A DNA stretch of 34,118 nucleotides from Alphaproteobacteria bacterium (GTDB lineage Bacteria; Pseudomonadota; Alphaproteobacteria; M2410). This document shows, in pieces, positions 24,222 to 32,622 of this stretch. The notes under the pieces were generated by a model that saw only the letters and a list, made by a program, of their open reading frames with translations, had not been told where the DNA came from and did not search any database. Within the stretch, counting starts at the first letter, position 1. Every line of letters starts with the position of its first letter. The stretch spans positions 1-34,118 of the forward strand of contig SBHG01000013.1 in assembly GCA_006226305.1 (NCBI GenBank), in the 5' to 3' direction. The position numbers and the translations under genes are program-made.

Positions 24222-24728
24222 ATGAAGAAATTTTATGAAGCAGTCGAAGAGCTTACCAATCGGTGGCCTGAGCAAGAGGTGTCGATTTTGGGTGCCAAAT
24301 ATGGTGGGGGATCAGATTGGGACATCACAGCGAACTTTATAGAGCCTAAATCGGGCTTGAAATTCAGTATATCTGCAGACGATAGTGATACCTGCTTCTT
24401 TGAAGTCTCGGCAGAAACTGAAGATGAAGCGAAGTTGGTTCTGTTGAGTGAAATTTGGGAAATCGATATGAACTATCTTCCAACTGGGGAAAAGGTCGAA
24501 TCTCCTACTGCTTTTGGTGATTTTATCATTTCGAGAATTAGCGAGTTTTTGTTCTCGGAATTTATCATTCTGATTGATGTCGGATTGTTTGGTTATAAAA
24601 CAATTTGGATTAGGAAGTCGAAATTGGAACTGGAGATAACAAATGTTCAGAAATTTCGCTGGAGAGCAGTCCCGAAAGAGAAATACATTTGCTATTTATA
24701 CCAACCTCCCAAACCAGGTTTGACTTAA
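24222..24728 (+). CDS. Hypothetical protein, possibly an orphan immunity protein
   Basis: The 169-residue product (ATG 24222; a TTG at 24186 is the longer alternative) is not recognised. It has no signal peptide or membrane segment, is acidic, rich in Phe/Ile/Trp, and looks like an alpha/beta protein: MKKFYEAVEELTNRWPEQEV, GAKYGGGSDWDITANFIEPK, FSISADDSDTCFFEVSAETE. It is visibly more AT-rich than its neighbours. Small acidic single-domain proteins of this kind downstream of Rhs toxin remnants are often immunity proteins of displaced toxin tips, which is the best guess here but is inference from context only. Confidence 0.5.
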   Translation: MKKFYEAVEELTNRWPEQEVSILGAKYGGGSDWDITANFIEPKSGLKFSISADDSDTCFFEVSAETEDEAKLVLLSEIWEIDMNYLPTGEKVESPTAFGDFIISRISEFLFSEFIILIDVGLFGYKTIWIRKSKLELEITNVQKFRWRAVPKEKYICYLYQPPKPGLT

Positions 24729-25258
24729 CCCACGTAATGTAACCGCTTGAGAGGTAACCACCAGGTGGCGGTTTGTGGCTCGGCTTTACGTTCTACAATG
24801 CGGGCCGCCAGAATCTCCAAAATTTTTGAAATTTCCCTGTAAATACCCTGTTTAACAGGGAACCGTCTCAGAGACGGGTTCGCATGAGACTGCACACACC
24901 ACCAGTCACGTCACAAACGGCTCCATCCTTCAAAATCCATTTATTTCAATGGCTTGAAACGTCAGTTGCACCACTTTGACGACATTGCGATGGTCCCTCC
25001 TGTTCGGTCCGGGGCCAGACAGATGGGCTCTTCAGCGGCGCCGGTTCGCGCATACAAAACCGCAAAGCTGGAGGCAAAGTCTCGTGCCGCCCTCCATCTC
25101 GCGTGACGGCCGTATGTCTTTTGCCTTTTAGGGTCCGAAAGATTTTGCTCGAACGTGACAATCTCTTGTTGCAAAGAGTGTCGCGGGGGCTTCTCATGCA
25201 GGCAGGCACATCGACCGAGTTGAATTAGCCGCCTGAATGACAAAAGAGGACTGTACCG
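24729..25258. other. 530-base region without a clear gene
   Basis: The left third holds copy B of the flanking repeat. The rest (about 24960-25240) is open on the minus strand in two frames of 85-95 codons, one reading TFEQNLSDPKRQKTYGRHAR, then AARDFASSFAVLYARTGAAE. I cannot match it to a family, and it may be a decayed gene or non-coding. The CapA-like gene's Shine-Dalgarno (AGAGGA, 25245-25250) ends the region. Confidence 0.45.
24831..24908. repeat. Flanking repeat, copy B
   Basis: TTTCCCTGT followed by CCCTGTTTAACAGGG (dyad) and GTCTCAGAGACGGGTTCGCA, then a 24-base block (24885-24908) identical to 22338-22361. It has the same order of parts as copy A and lies in the same orientation, so the pair brackets a ~2.5-kb segment as a diverged direct repeat. 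Confidence 0.65.
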
Positions 25259-26596
25259 GTGAAGAAATCTGAATTATCGCCAGTGGCCTTGCCGCAGGAC
25301 GCATTTTTTGCATTAGACGCATTGCCGGAGGCGTTTCGCTCTGAGATTCTTCAAGAGCTCGAGCCAGCCCTAGTGGAAAGACGATGGGAAGCGCCCATCC
25401 GAAAGAAGATTGATCCCAGAAATATCGACTTCATTGTTTATTGGCTCTACAAGACAAAATTGCCGATCCAGAAAGGTCTCGAAGGCTTTGATTTAGAGCA
25501 ATACTTTGAACCGTTTCGCCGGAAGAGATGGCAGTTTGATGTGCCAACATGTTCGTCGGGCGATCATCTTCGTATGAGCGCGGTCGGCGACTTGATGTAT
25601 GCGCTTGATTTGGAACAATCCAGAGATCGAATGTATTCCCGTGTTGAGGACTTGATCTTTGGGGCGGACATTCGCTTCGCGAATCTCGAATCGACACTAT
25701 CGCCCGGGGAGATTGAAAACTTTACGTTGAAAGAGGCCGGAGATACGCCAAAAATCAACATAAACATTAATGAATTCGAGACACTGATTCAGCACAAAGA
25801 TAAAAGATATAGTGTCGTTCAGCTGGCCAACAATCACATATTTGATTGTGGCGAGGAGGGGGTGCAAACGACATTAGAGGAGCTTAAAAACAGGAAAATG
25901 GATTTTGTCGGTGTCTATGAAAGCGCCGATGCCGCAGCTAAGCCTCAAATTCAAAATTATGGTCCTTTTCAAATCGGCTGGGTCGCGCACACATTCGGGG
26001 TAAATGACAAGCCGCTTCCGGAGGGCAAGTCGTGGATGTGCAATGTCACACCGTTTTGCGATGATCCGGATTTAAGTATCGCGCAGATTCGCGAGCAGAT
26101 TGATGCCTGTCGGAAATCGGGGTGTGATCTTGTGGTGGCTTCATTGCACTGGGGAATGGAGCATGAATTATATCCATATCCGGAGCAAATGAGGTGGGCT
26201 CATGAGATGGCGGAGTGGGGAGTAGATATAATCATTGGCCATCATCCGCATGTCGCTCAAATGGCTGAGATTTACACGCCGAAGAGTTTTCCAGAAAAAA
26301 GGGTCCCTATACTTTATAGTTTGGGAAACCTGACCCCCTTCTACGGAAGTCCGCAAACCTGTCTCAGCCTGATTGCAAACATACATCTTGCAACGAAGGG
26401 GGGCAAAGAAAGCCAAGGCCTAGTGGTGACCGGCTTGGAATTGTCCCCGGTTATCTTCATGACGGAAAAAGAGGGCGGCACCGCGAATTCAGTACTTGTT
26501 CCACTTGAGGAGGCGCAAAGTCTGGCGGAGCAGGGCGAGCATGAAGAATATCTCGCGGCAGCGATCGATTGGAGTAAGAAAATAACAGGGGATTGA
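25259..26596 (+). CDS. CapA/PgsA-like metallophosphatase family protein
   Basis: The 445-residue product (GTG 25259, AGAGGA 8 bases upstream) has the full CapA (PGA_cap) motif series: SAVGDLMYALD (107-117), RFANLESTL, VQLANNHIFDCGEEG, VVASLHWGMEHELYPYP, IIIGHHPHVAQ and ILYSLGN. These supply the metal ligands of a calcineurin-like fold. Family members take part in capsule or poly-gamma-glutamate formation, but many relatives are simply phosphoesterases of unknown substrate. About 105 residues precede the domain and contain no signal peptide or membrane anchor, unlike typical CapA. No capB/capC partner lies nearby. A cytosolic phosphoesterase, not necessarily capsule-related, is therefore more likely. 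Confidence 0.85.
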   Translation: MKKSELSPVALPQDAFFALDALPEAFRSEILQELEPALVERRWEAPIRKKIDPRNIDFIVYWLYKTKLPIQKGLEGFDLEQYFEPFRRKRWQFDVPTCSSGDHLRMSAVGDLMYALDLEQSRDRMYSRVEDLIFGADIRFANLESTLSPGEIENFTLKEAGDTPKINININEFETLIQHKDKRYSVVQLANNHIFDCGEEGVQTTLEELKNRKMDFVGVYESADAAAKPQIQNYGPFQIGWVAHTFGVNDKPLPEGKSWMCNVTPFCDDPDLSIAQIREQIDACRKSGCDLVVASLHWGMEHELYPYPEQMRWAHEMAEWGVDIIIGHHPHVAQMAEIYTPKSFPEKRVPILYSLGNLTPFYGSPQTCLSLIANIHLATKGGKESQGLVVTGLELSPVIFMTEKEGGTANSVLVPLEEAQSLAEQGEHEEYLAAAIDWSKKITGD

Positions 26597-26674
26597 GTCT
26601 TGGTTTGAAAGTGCCGGAGCCTCCACCTGCTACCCCAATCAATCTCTTAAGAACCAGACCCCGAATGGTCATGC

Positions 26675-27526
26675 CTAAGGCGTGCTTCCAACCAGCCACA
26701 TGCCGGCGGCAAGCTTGACCGTTTCTCTCTCAACATAAGGCGTCAACGCCTTGCTAATCGACTCTGTCGCAGCGTCAACAACATCGCCGGGCTGGCCGCG
26801 CAACCAGCTGTTGACCGCACCGATCTGGGTGGTTTGGGTGAGCGCCGCGTTCAGCCCGCCGCCAGCCGCGATATCGAGGTCGACATCAAGCCGTTCAATC
26901 TGCGGCGCTGACCAGCCTGCTTCCGTCAGAACATGCGATATATAGTCGGGGTCAGCAAAGCCAAACATGCCCGGCGCATTGGGAGTGCCAGTGGGGCGCG
27001 GCGGCAGGTGGGGCCGGACGGCGTCCATCGGCACTTTCATCCAGGGGTTCGCGTCGAGGTTCCGCCAGCACACAAAGGCCATTCGCGCGCCCGGGTTCGC
27101 AAAGCGGCGCATATGTGCAAAGGCGCCGACCGGCTCGCCAAAAAACATCAAGCCAAATGTCGAGGCCAATAGATCATAGCCCTCGAGATCGGCCTCTGAA
27201 GCATCGGCCGTGATCCACTTTATGTTGTTTAGGTCTCGCAGCCTGGCGCGTCTTTCTCCTTCAGTCAGCATGGACTGAGAGATATCAAGACCAACAATTC
27301 GGCCCTCAGGTCCGACCGCCTCCGCAAAATCAAGGGTCGTGGCGCCGCAGCCGCAGCCGACATCCAGAACATGCTCACCTAACCCCGGATTTGCAAAGGA
27401 GAGCAGAGCCTTTGAAACCGGTTCCAGGGTCATATCGGTATGACTTTGTCGTGCGACCCAGATCTCACCCCCTTGCCCGTTCCAAAAAGCAAGTTGGTCC
27501 TTTTTGACATTTTCAGCGCTTGTCAA
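26675..27526 (-). CDS. Class I SAM-dependent methyltransferase (UbiE-like)
   Basis: The 283-residue product has the SAM-binding motif I VLDVGCGCGATTLDFAEAVG, motif II GRIVGLDISQSML, an acidic loop IKWITADASEADL and motif IV-like YDLLASTFGLMFF. The pattern is that of UbiE/COQ5-type small-molecule methyltransferases (Methyltransf_11/25). TTG 27526 (MTSAENVKKDQLAFWNGQGG) is preferred over longer frames because GGAGGG lies 7 bases upstream and family members start near the WxGxxG region. Cytosolic; substrate unknown. It is convergent with the CapA-like gene and 190 bases downstream of the histidine-kinase stop, so it may be transcribed alone. Confidence 0.85.
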   Translation of the reverse strand: MTSAENVKKDQLAFWNGQGGEIWVARQSHTDMTLEPVSKALLSFANPGLGEHVLDVGCGCGATTLDFAEAVGPEGRIVGLDISQSMLTEGERRARLRDLNNIKWITADASEADLEGYDLLASTFGLMFFGEPVGAFAHMRRFANPGARMAFVCWRNLDANPWMKVPMDAVRPHLPPRPTGTPNAPGMFGFADPDYISHVLTEAGWSAPQIERLDVDLDIAAGGGLNAALTQTTQIGAVNSWLRGQPGDVVDAATESISKALTPYVERETVKLAAGMWLVGSTP

Positions 27527-27715
27527 CTTTTGTCCCTCCAGCAGCCGCACAGCGGCAATCGTCCAACGGACCCTTAACAAAGGGGTTGGTTGTACGACTC
27601 TAACTCGGCTTCGCGGACGAGGGAAGCAACATAAACAAAAGGGTATTCTTTAAAATCAGTAGCTTGACAGGCGCGCGCCAGTCGCAGGTCATTGAGGGCG
27701 GGTCACACAGGTGTC

Positions 27716-30268
27716 TCAGGCGGCGCTCACTTCGGTGTCCGCATCGCCAAGCATCCCGTCACGAGCCAAGGGCAGGCGAATCCAGAAACGGCTACCCGTA
27801 TTGATCCGGCTTTCAAAGCTGATCGAACCGTTCATCGCCTCAATCATCCTCTTGGATACCGCAAGTCCGATCCCCGAGCCGGCGGCGGACGAGAACTGTT
27901 CAACACCAAGCCGGTTAAACAGCTCAAACAAATGCGGTTGCTTGCTGGTGTCGATCCCAATGCCCGTGTCGGTAATAGAGATCAGGCAATGATGATCGTC
28001 GTCCATGGCTAGTTCGATAGAAACCTTACCCCCAGGCACATTGTATTTAATGGCATTGGAGAGCAGATTGAGGAGAACCTGCCGGATCCATTGACGGTCG
28101 CCCAGCACCACACCTTGCGTGGGGGCCTGCGCATGGTTGTGAACAGAGACCTGGCACTCAGCTGCCATGGGGAAAACCATGGAGCAGCAATCATCAACGA
28201 CCTCGACCATGTCCACATTTTCAAAAACCAGGTCACACTCGCCCAGTTCAATGCGGGAAATATTGATAATGCTGTTGACGATATTCAAAAGATGCTTGCC
28301 GGCCTTTTCGATGTAGCCGACATTTTCCATCTGGCGCGGCGTCAGCAAGTCCCGGGTGTCGCTGCGCAAAACCTCGGAAAAACCGATCACTGAGTTAAGG
28401 GGGGTGCGCAGCTCGTGGCTCATGCTGGCGATGAATTCAGATTTTGCCCGGCTCAACCGGTCTGACTCATTTCGTGCCTCGGTCAGATAGTGCTCCGCCA
28501 GCTTTCTGTCGGTGATATCCGTTGTCACGCCGGTAATAGCCTCGACCCGGCCCTTTGCGTCGCGAACCACAGATCCCTCTACATTGACCCAGATCTCCTG
28601 TTGATCCTTTCGAATCGCCAGGACATCGAAGTCAAAGTGATCGTCTACATTCTCCAGGTCTTCAATCCGGGTCGAAATGAGCTCAAGGGACTCTGGCGGG
28701 AAGACTATCTTCTTCCAGTTCTTTTGCATTACCAGCTCACTCGGCTCAAAACCAAAGATCTCTTCCATGGAGGGGGAGAAAAACCGTGTGCCCGCTTTCA
28801 GGTCATATTCCCAGATGCCGCTCTTGGAGTTGGAGATCGCCCGATCAAACCGGGCTTCACTCTCGGCCAGCCTCACAGTGGTGCGTTTGAGCCTGACAAA
28901 TCCAACGGAAAGGATGGCAAAAAGAAAGAACCCGCAGAGGATCAGACCACCCTGCAATATTTGAATCTTGCTTTGTTGATCAAGCTTGGCTTCCTGATCG
29001 GCCACAATCTTTTGGTAAGCCTGTTCAATCTGCTCCCGCCAGTTCTTTGCATCCGCCTGATTTTGCTCCCCGATAATTTCCTCGCGCTCCGCATAGTATT
29101 TTTTGATCAGCTTATAGGCTTCTTTATAGCGATGTTCGGCAAAGGCAATTTCAGCATCAACATGTTGGTTGCGCGCCGCCCAGGTTGTTCCCGAATATTC
29201 CGGCCGTTTGTCGAAATACTCGCGGGCAATCGCCTGATATTCCCGAGCGGTCTCTATGTCGCCGGTTCGCGCCGCGCCAATGGCCCCAACCTGGCGCAGG
29301 AAAACGGTGAAATCATTTTGGTCTTTCGAGACCTCAAGGCCTGCGTTGGCATAAGCCAGGCTTTCGGCAAACTCGCCGAGATCGTAATAGTTATAGGCCA
29401 GTCCATAATAGGCATAGAGCCGGTTTTCTGGCTGTCCGGTCTCCTCATACCATTCGATCAACCGTTGAAACAGGTTGTTGGAGGCTTCCACATGACCTTT
29501 CTCAGAAAGCGCCATGGCGGTGTTATAGACAATGGTGCCCAGATCGATTTTTTCATCGGCAAGGCGGGCCTCCTCAATACATTGCGTGTATTGATAAATG
29601 GCTTCATCAATGTCCCCCAGCTCGACGCTCAAATAGCCAAGACTATAGGAAATCGCAGGCTTAAGACGCTGTGTTTCGCTGGTCTGGTCAAGCAGGCGCG
29701 ATACGGTGACAATTCTTGCTTTGGCTTGATGAAAGCGCGCCTCGTGAGGCTCTAAGGTCGCACGCAGGATGGTGGCGATGACAAGGGCTGTCTTGTCCTG
29801 CATCGCCTCAGCGCGCGCAATCACATCATTGAGTTGCAGTTCTGCGGCGGCATAGTCGCCCATCCCGCCAATCGCATAAGCAATATAGGCATCAGCAATC
29901 GCCAGGTGTTCCTCGTCAGAGGTTTGAAGAGCTGTCTCGCGAAGCTTATTCGCGGCCTCGTTCAGGTTGTCAAAGTCATCCGCATACCAATATTCATCAG
30001 CCTGTGAGTGCAGGATCTCCAGGTTCATCTGCGCCGGCAATGGAGAGTGCTCAGAGGTGAGTTTGAGGGGGCGATAGGCATAAAGGTCAAGGTCTCTGGA
30101 CTCGAAAATTAAATCCAAAAATGCTTTGACCTTTTTTTCGGTGCTCTCGATCTCGCTTGAGGCAAGCTCAAGGGCTTGGGCTCTGCCTGAAGTGCAAAGC
30201 GCCCAAATCCCGAGACTTAAGATCAGAAAGGACACCAGGGAAAAACCCCTGATCTGCTGCCCAGTCAT
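27716..30268 (-). CDS. Membrane sensor histidine kinase with periplasmic TPR and PAS domains
   Basis: The 850-residue product starts at ATG 30268 behind GGGGGG (6-base spacing). A signal peptide (LVSFLILSLGIWALCTSGRA, ~11-30) leads into a TPR-type helical region (~90-400: IADAYIAYAIGGMGDYAAAE, ISYSLGYLSVELGDIDEAIY, YYGLAYNYYDLGEFAESLAY) that should face the periplasm. One membrane segment follows (GGLILCGFFLFAILSVGFV, ~440-458), then PAS/PAC (~466-588), HisKA (SMSHELRTPLNSVIGFSEVL, His618) and HATPase (NLLSNAIKYN, DTGIGID, GSGIGLAVSK). It phosphorylates itself at His618 and passes the phosphate to a response regulator. No regulator gene or receiver domain lies in the window, so it is an orphan here. 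The signal sensed is unknown. Confidence 0.92.
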   Translation of the reverse strand: MTGQQIRGFSLVSFLILSLGIWALCTSGRAQALELASSEIESTEKKVKAFLDLIFESRDLDLYAYRPLKLTSEHSPLPAQMNLEILHSQADEYWYADDFDNLNEAANKLRETALQTSDEEHLAIADAYIAYAIGGMGDYAAAELQLNDVIARAEAMQDKTALVIATILRATLEPHEARFHQAKARIVTVSRLLDQTSETQRLKPAISYSLGYLSVELGDIDEAIYQYTQCIEEARLADEKIDLGTIVYNTAMALSEKGHVEASNNLFQRLIEWYEETGQPENRLYAYYGLAYNYYDLGEFAESLAYANAGLEVSKDQNDFTVFLRQVGAIGAARTGDIETAREYQAIAREYFDKRPEYSGTTWAARNQHVDAEIAFAEHRYKEAYKLIKKYYAEREEIIGEQNQADAKNWREQIEQAYQKIVADQEAKLDQQSKIQILQGGLILCGFFLFAILSVGFVRLKRTTVRLAESEARFDRAISNSKSGIWEYDLKAGTRFFSPSMEEIFGFEPSELVMQKNWKKIVFPPESLELISTRIEDLENVDDHFDFDVLAIRKDQQEIWVNVEGSVVRDAKGRVEAITGVTTDITDRKLAEHYLTEARNESDRLSRAKSEFIASMSHELRTPLNSVIGFSEVLRSDTRDLLTPRQMENVGYIEKAGKHLLNIVNSIINISRIELGECDLVFENVDMVEVVDDCCSMVFPMAAECQVSVHNHAQAPTQGVVLGDRQWIRQVLLNLLSNAIKYNVPGGKVSIELAMDDDHHCLISITDTGIGIDTSKQPHLFELFNRLGVEQFSSAAGSGIGLAVSKRMIEAMNGSISFESRINTGSRFWIRLPLARDGMLGDADTEVSAA

Positions 30269-30322
30269 AATGAACCCCCCGATTAGCTGGGGCAGCATAC
30301 GCACTTGAGGTAAACACCGTGT

Positions 30323-30335
30323 GAAGATGATCTTC
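30323..30335. promoter_or_regulatory. GAAGATGATCTTC palindrome upstream of the kinase gene
   Basis: A perfect 13-bp dyad (6-bp arms, one central base) lies 55 bases upstream of the ATG of the histidine kinase, in the 105-base gap to the SulP gene. It is a candidate operator; no second copy is seen in the window. Confidence 0.3.
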
Positions 30336-30373
30336 TTATGCTTGTAAATTTAACAATGTAGTTAACAAGCTCT

Positions 30374-32128
30374 TTACGTTGAGGATGATCCCCCGGTTTT
30401 TGTGGGCATTTGGCGTGACAAAGCCTGATAGGCGTCATACTGACTGAGAAAAATTTGACCGGTGAGGGCCTTCAGAAAGTGAGAGCGCTTCAGGTGGTCC
30501 ATCACCGGACCTTTCACTTCACTAAGGTGGAAGGTGATACCAGCCGCCTCAAGCCGCTCATTGATGGCGCCCAGACTTTCCAGGGCGCTGGCGTCAATGG
30601 CATTAACGGCGGGACACATAAGCACCAGGTGTTTAAGGTGGGGCCTTTGGGCGATGGCCGCATAAACCTGGTCTTCCAAAAACCGCGCATTGGCAAAATA
30701 AAGACTTTCATCCACGCGCAAAGTGAGCAGCGTGTCGCAGGTGTCAACGTCGTGTCGGTCGATGTTGCGGAAGTGTTCAGTGCCCGGTACACGGCCCACA
30801 ACCGCATAGTGGGGGCGGCTCGTGCGATAAAGGTGCAGAAGGATCGACAACAAGACGCCCGATGCCACCCCGGCCTCGACCCCAACACCCCAGGTCAGCG
30901 CGATAGTCGTCGCCATGGCGATAAAGTCCTGCTTGGAATAGGCCCAGATCTCTCTCATCATTTTGATATCAACCAGTGACAACACGGCAACGATAATAGT
31001 CGAGGCCAAAGTAGCCTTCGGAAGATTGTAGATAAGAGGCGTCAGAAAGAGCGTCGCCAGAGCAATACCAATTGCCGTTAGCGCGCCCGCGGCCGGGGTT
31101 TCCGCCCCGGCGTCAAAATTAACGACGGAGCGGGCAAAGCCGCCTGTGACCGAATAACCGCCGCTGATACCGGAAGCAAGATTGGCCGCACCCAAAGCAA
31201 CGAGCTCGCGGTTGGGGGAGATCCGTTGCCGTCGCCGCGCCGCCAGCGTTTGCGCAACGGAGATGGATTCAACAAAGCCGATCAGGCTGATGATGAAAGC
31301 GGGCAATAAAAGTGCCTGCGCCATTTCCAGATCAAATGCGGGCAGGTGCAGCTGCGGCAATCCCATCGGGACATCCCCGACGGTTTGAACGCCTTTCTCG
31401 GAAAGATTAAACGCAAGGGTGGCTAGGGTGGTTCCGATCACGGCAAAGACGGGCCCAGCCTTAACGAGGAATTGGCGCCACGAGGCCGGGACATGCAATC
31501 GGGAAAGGAGGGGGTCAAGATAAATTCGGACCCCGTACAAAAAGATCAGGCTGACAAGGCCAATCGCCAGAGTATAGAAATTGGTTTGCGGTAATCCGCT
31601 CACAAGGCTCGGCAGAAGATGCAGCAAATTGTGACCTGAAACATGAATACCCAGAATATGCTTGAGCTGGCTGACGGCGATGAGAACACCGGACGCGGAA
31701 ATAAAACCGGAAATGACCGGGTGACTTAAGAAGTTGGCCAAAAATCCGAGCCGCAAGACCCCGAGGACCACAAGAATGCCGCCGCAAAGAAGCGCCAGCA
31801 GCATGGCGGCTTCGACAAATCCTTCACCATTGTTGCCGACGACCGCGCCGACCGCTGTTGCCGACATGAGTGACACCACGGCCACCGGGCCGACGGCAAG
31901 TGTGCGGCTCGTGCCAAAAATGGCATAGGCCACCAGGGGCAAAATGCTGGCATAAAGGCCCATCTGGGGCGGCAATCCCGCAAGCATCGCATAGGCCAGC
32001 GATTGCGGGATGAGCATGATCGTGACAATTACCGCCGCCGTACCGTCGTTCAAAAGGGTTTGGCGATTATAGGCGCCTGCCCAATCGAGAAAGGGAAATA
32101 CCCGTCTTAAGAAGTAAGTGTCTGCCAT
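30374..32128 (-). CDS. SulP family anion transporter with STAS domain
   Basis: The 584-residue product has the SLC26/SulP signature MLIPQSLAYAMLAGLPPQMG near residue 40, a hydrophobic core of about 12-14 segments (residues ~25-430, including FGTSRTLAVGPVAVVSLMSA and SGGYSVTGGFARSVVNF) and a C-terminal STAS domain (~440-565, with NAIDASALESLGAINERLEA). Family members exchange or symport sulfate, bicarbonate or other anions across the inner membrane. It is the last gene of a leftward set with DUF442 and MBL sulfur-metabolism genes (41 bases from the former), so export or import of sulfur oxyanions is the best guess. Length is normal for the family; no defects seen. Confidence 0.92.
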   Translation of the reverse strand: MADTYFLRRVFPFLDWAGAYNRQTLLNDGTAAVIVTIMLIPQSLAYAMLAGLPPQMGLYASILPLVAYAIFGTSRTLAVGPVAVVSLMSATAVGAVVGNNGEGFVEAAMLLALLCGGILVVLGVLRLGFLANFLSHPVISGFISASGVLIAVSQLKHILGIHVSGHNLLHLLPSLVSGLPQTNFYTLAIGLVSLIFLYGVRIYLDPLLSRLHVPASWRQFLVKAGPVFAVIGTTLATLAFNLSEKGVQTVGDVPMGLPQLHLPAFDLEMAQALLLPAFIISLIGFVESISVAQTLAARRRQRISPNRELVALGAANLASGISGGYSVTGGFARSVVNFDAGAETPAAGALTAIGIALATLFLTPLIYNLPKATLASTIIVAVLSLVDIKMMREIWAYSKQDFIAMATTIALTWGVGVEAGVASGVLLSILLHLYRTSRPHYAVVGRVPGTEHFRNIDRHDVDTCDTLLTLRVDESLYFANARFLEDQVYAAIAQRPHLKHLVLMCPAVNAIDASALESLGAINERLEAAGITFHLSEVKGPVMDHLKRSHFLKALTGQIFLSQYDAYQALSRQMPTKTGGSSST

Positions 32129-32169
32129 CAGATTGGAGTTCCCTTGCCTCTTGAGCCGCCTTCAGGTCT

Positions 32170-32577
32170 TCAGGTGCCGGTAATCGCCGGGGGTAAGTCA
32201 TATCCGGCCGCCTTGGCCTTGGCGGCGATCTCTTGGGCAGGCAGCTTTTGCCGATGGCTCACAGCCCACAGCATCACCGCACGGGTTCCGGTCCGGCAAA
32301 AGGCAAAGACGGGACCTGTCGCTTCCTGGCAAGCCTCGGCAAAGGCCGCGACCTCAGCGCCCGTCATTTGTCCGGGCGTGATGGGGATATAGTGGTAGGC
32401 AAGACCAAGCGCCTTTGCGGCTTCGGCGATCTGGCTTGAGGCAGGCTGGTCGGCCGCTTCCCCGTCGGGCCGCACATTGATGATGGTGGTAAAACCTTTC
32501 TCCGCCAGTTCGGCAAGGTCCTCAGCCCGGATCTGGGGGGACACCGCCAGCTCGGGCGTTACAGTTCTGATGTCCAT
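32170..32577 (-). CDS. TIGR01244 / DUF442 phosphatase-like sulfurtransferase
   Basis: The 135-residue product matches the DUF442 domain that is fused to the N-terminus of Blh-type enzymes: DIRTVTPELAVSPQIRAEDL, FTTIINVRPDGEAADQPA, YHYIPITPGQMT and the active-site loop FAFCRTGTRA (Cys94, Arg99). The fold is that of tyrosine phosphatases, and the nucleophilic Cys is thought to act on persulfide in this context. Cytosolic. It lies 45 bases after the MBL gene and before SulP, so it is part of the sulfur operon. Here the domain is a separate protein instead of a fusion. Confidence 0.9.
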   Translation of the reverse strand: MDIRTVTPELAVSPQIRAEDLAELAEKGFTTIINVRPDGEAADQPASSQIAEAAKALGLAYHYIPITPGQMTGAEVAAFAEACQEATGPVFAFCRTGTRAVMLWAVSHRQKLPAQEIAAKAKAAGYDLPPAITGT

Positions 32578-32622
32578 TAAAATGCCTTTCTTTGGCGTGG
32601 AGGGGGCAGCGTGCGTTGCGAC

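Noticed and set aside
24946..25243. Two overlapping minus-strand frames before the CapA-like gene.
   Set aside because: Neither resembles a known family and both lack a good start; kept only as an unexplained region.
22363..26654. TCTCTTAAGAAC at both 22363 and 26643 as possible element ends.
   Set aside because: A 12-base match is expected by chance many times in a 34-kb window, and the flanks do not match.
28490..29755. 421-codon open frame opposite the histidine kinase.
   Set aside because: It is wholly antisense to a kinase gene with clear domains, shows no recognisable protein motif and is explained by codon bias.
30341..30369. CTTG...TTAAC-GTTAA...CAAG dyad between SulP and kinase genes as a terminator.
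   Set aside because: AT-rich, interrupted stem with no T-tract in either direction.
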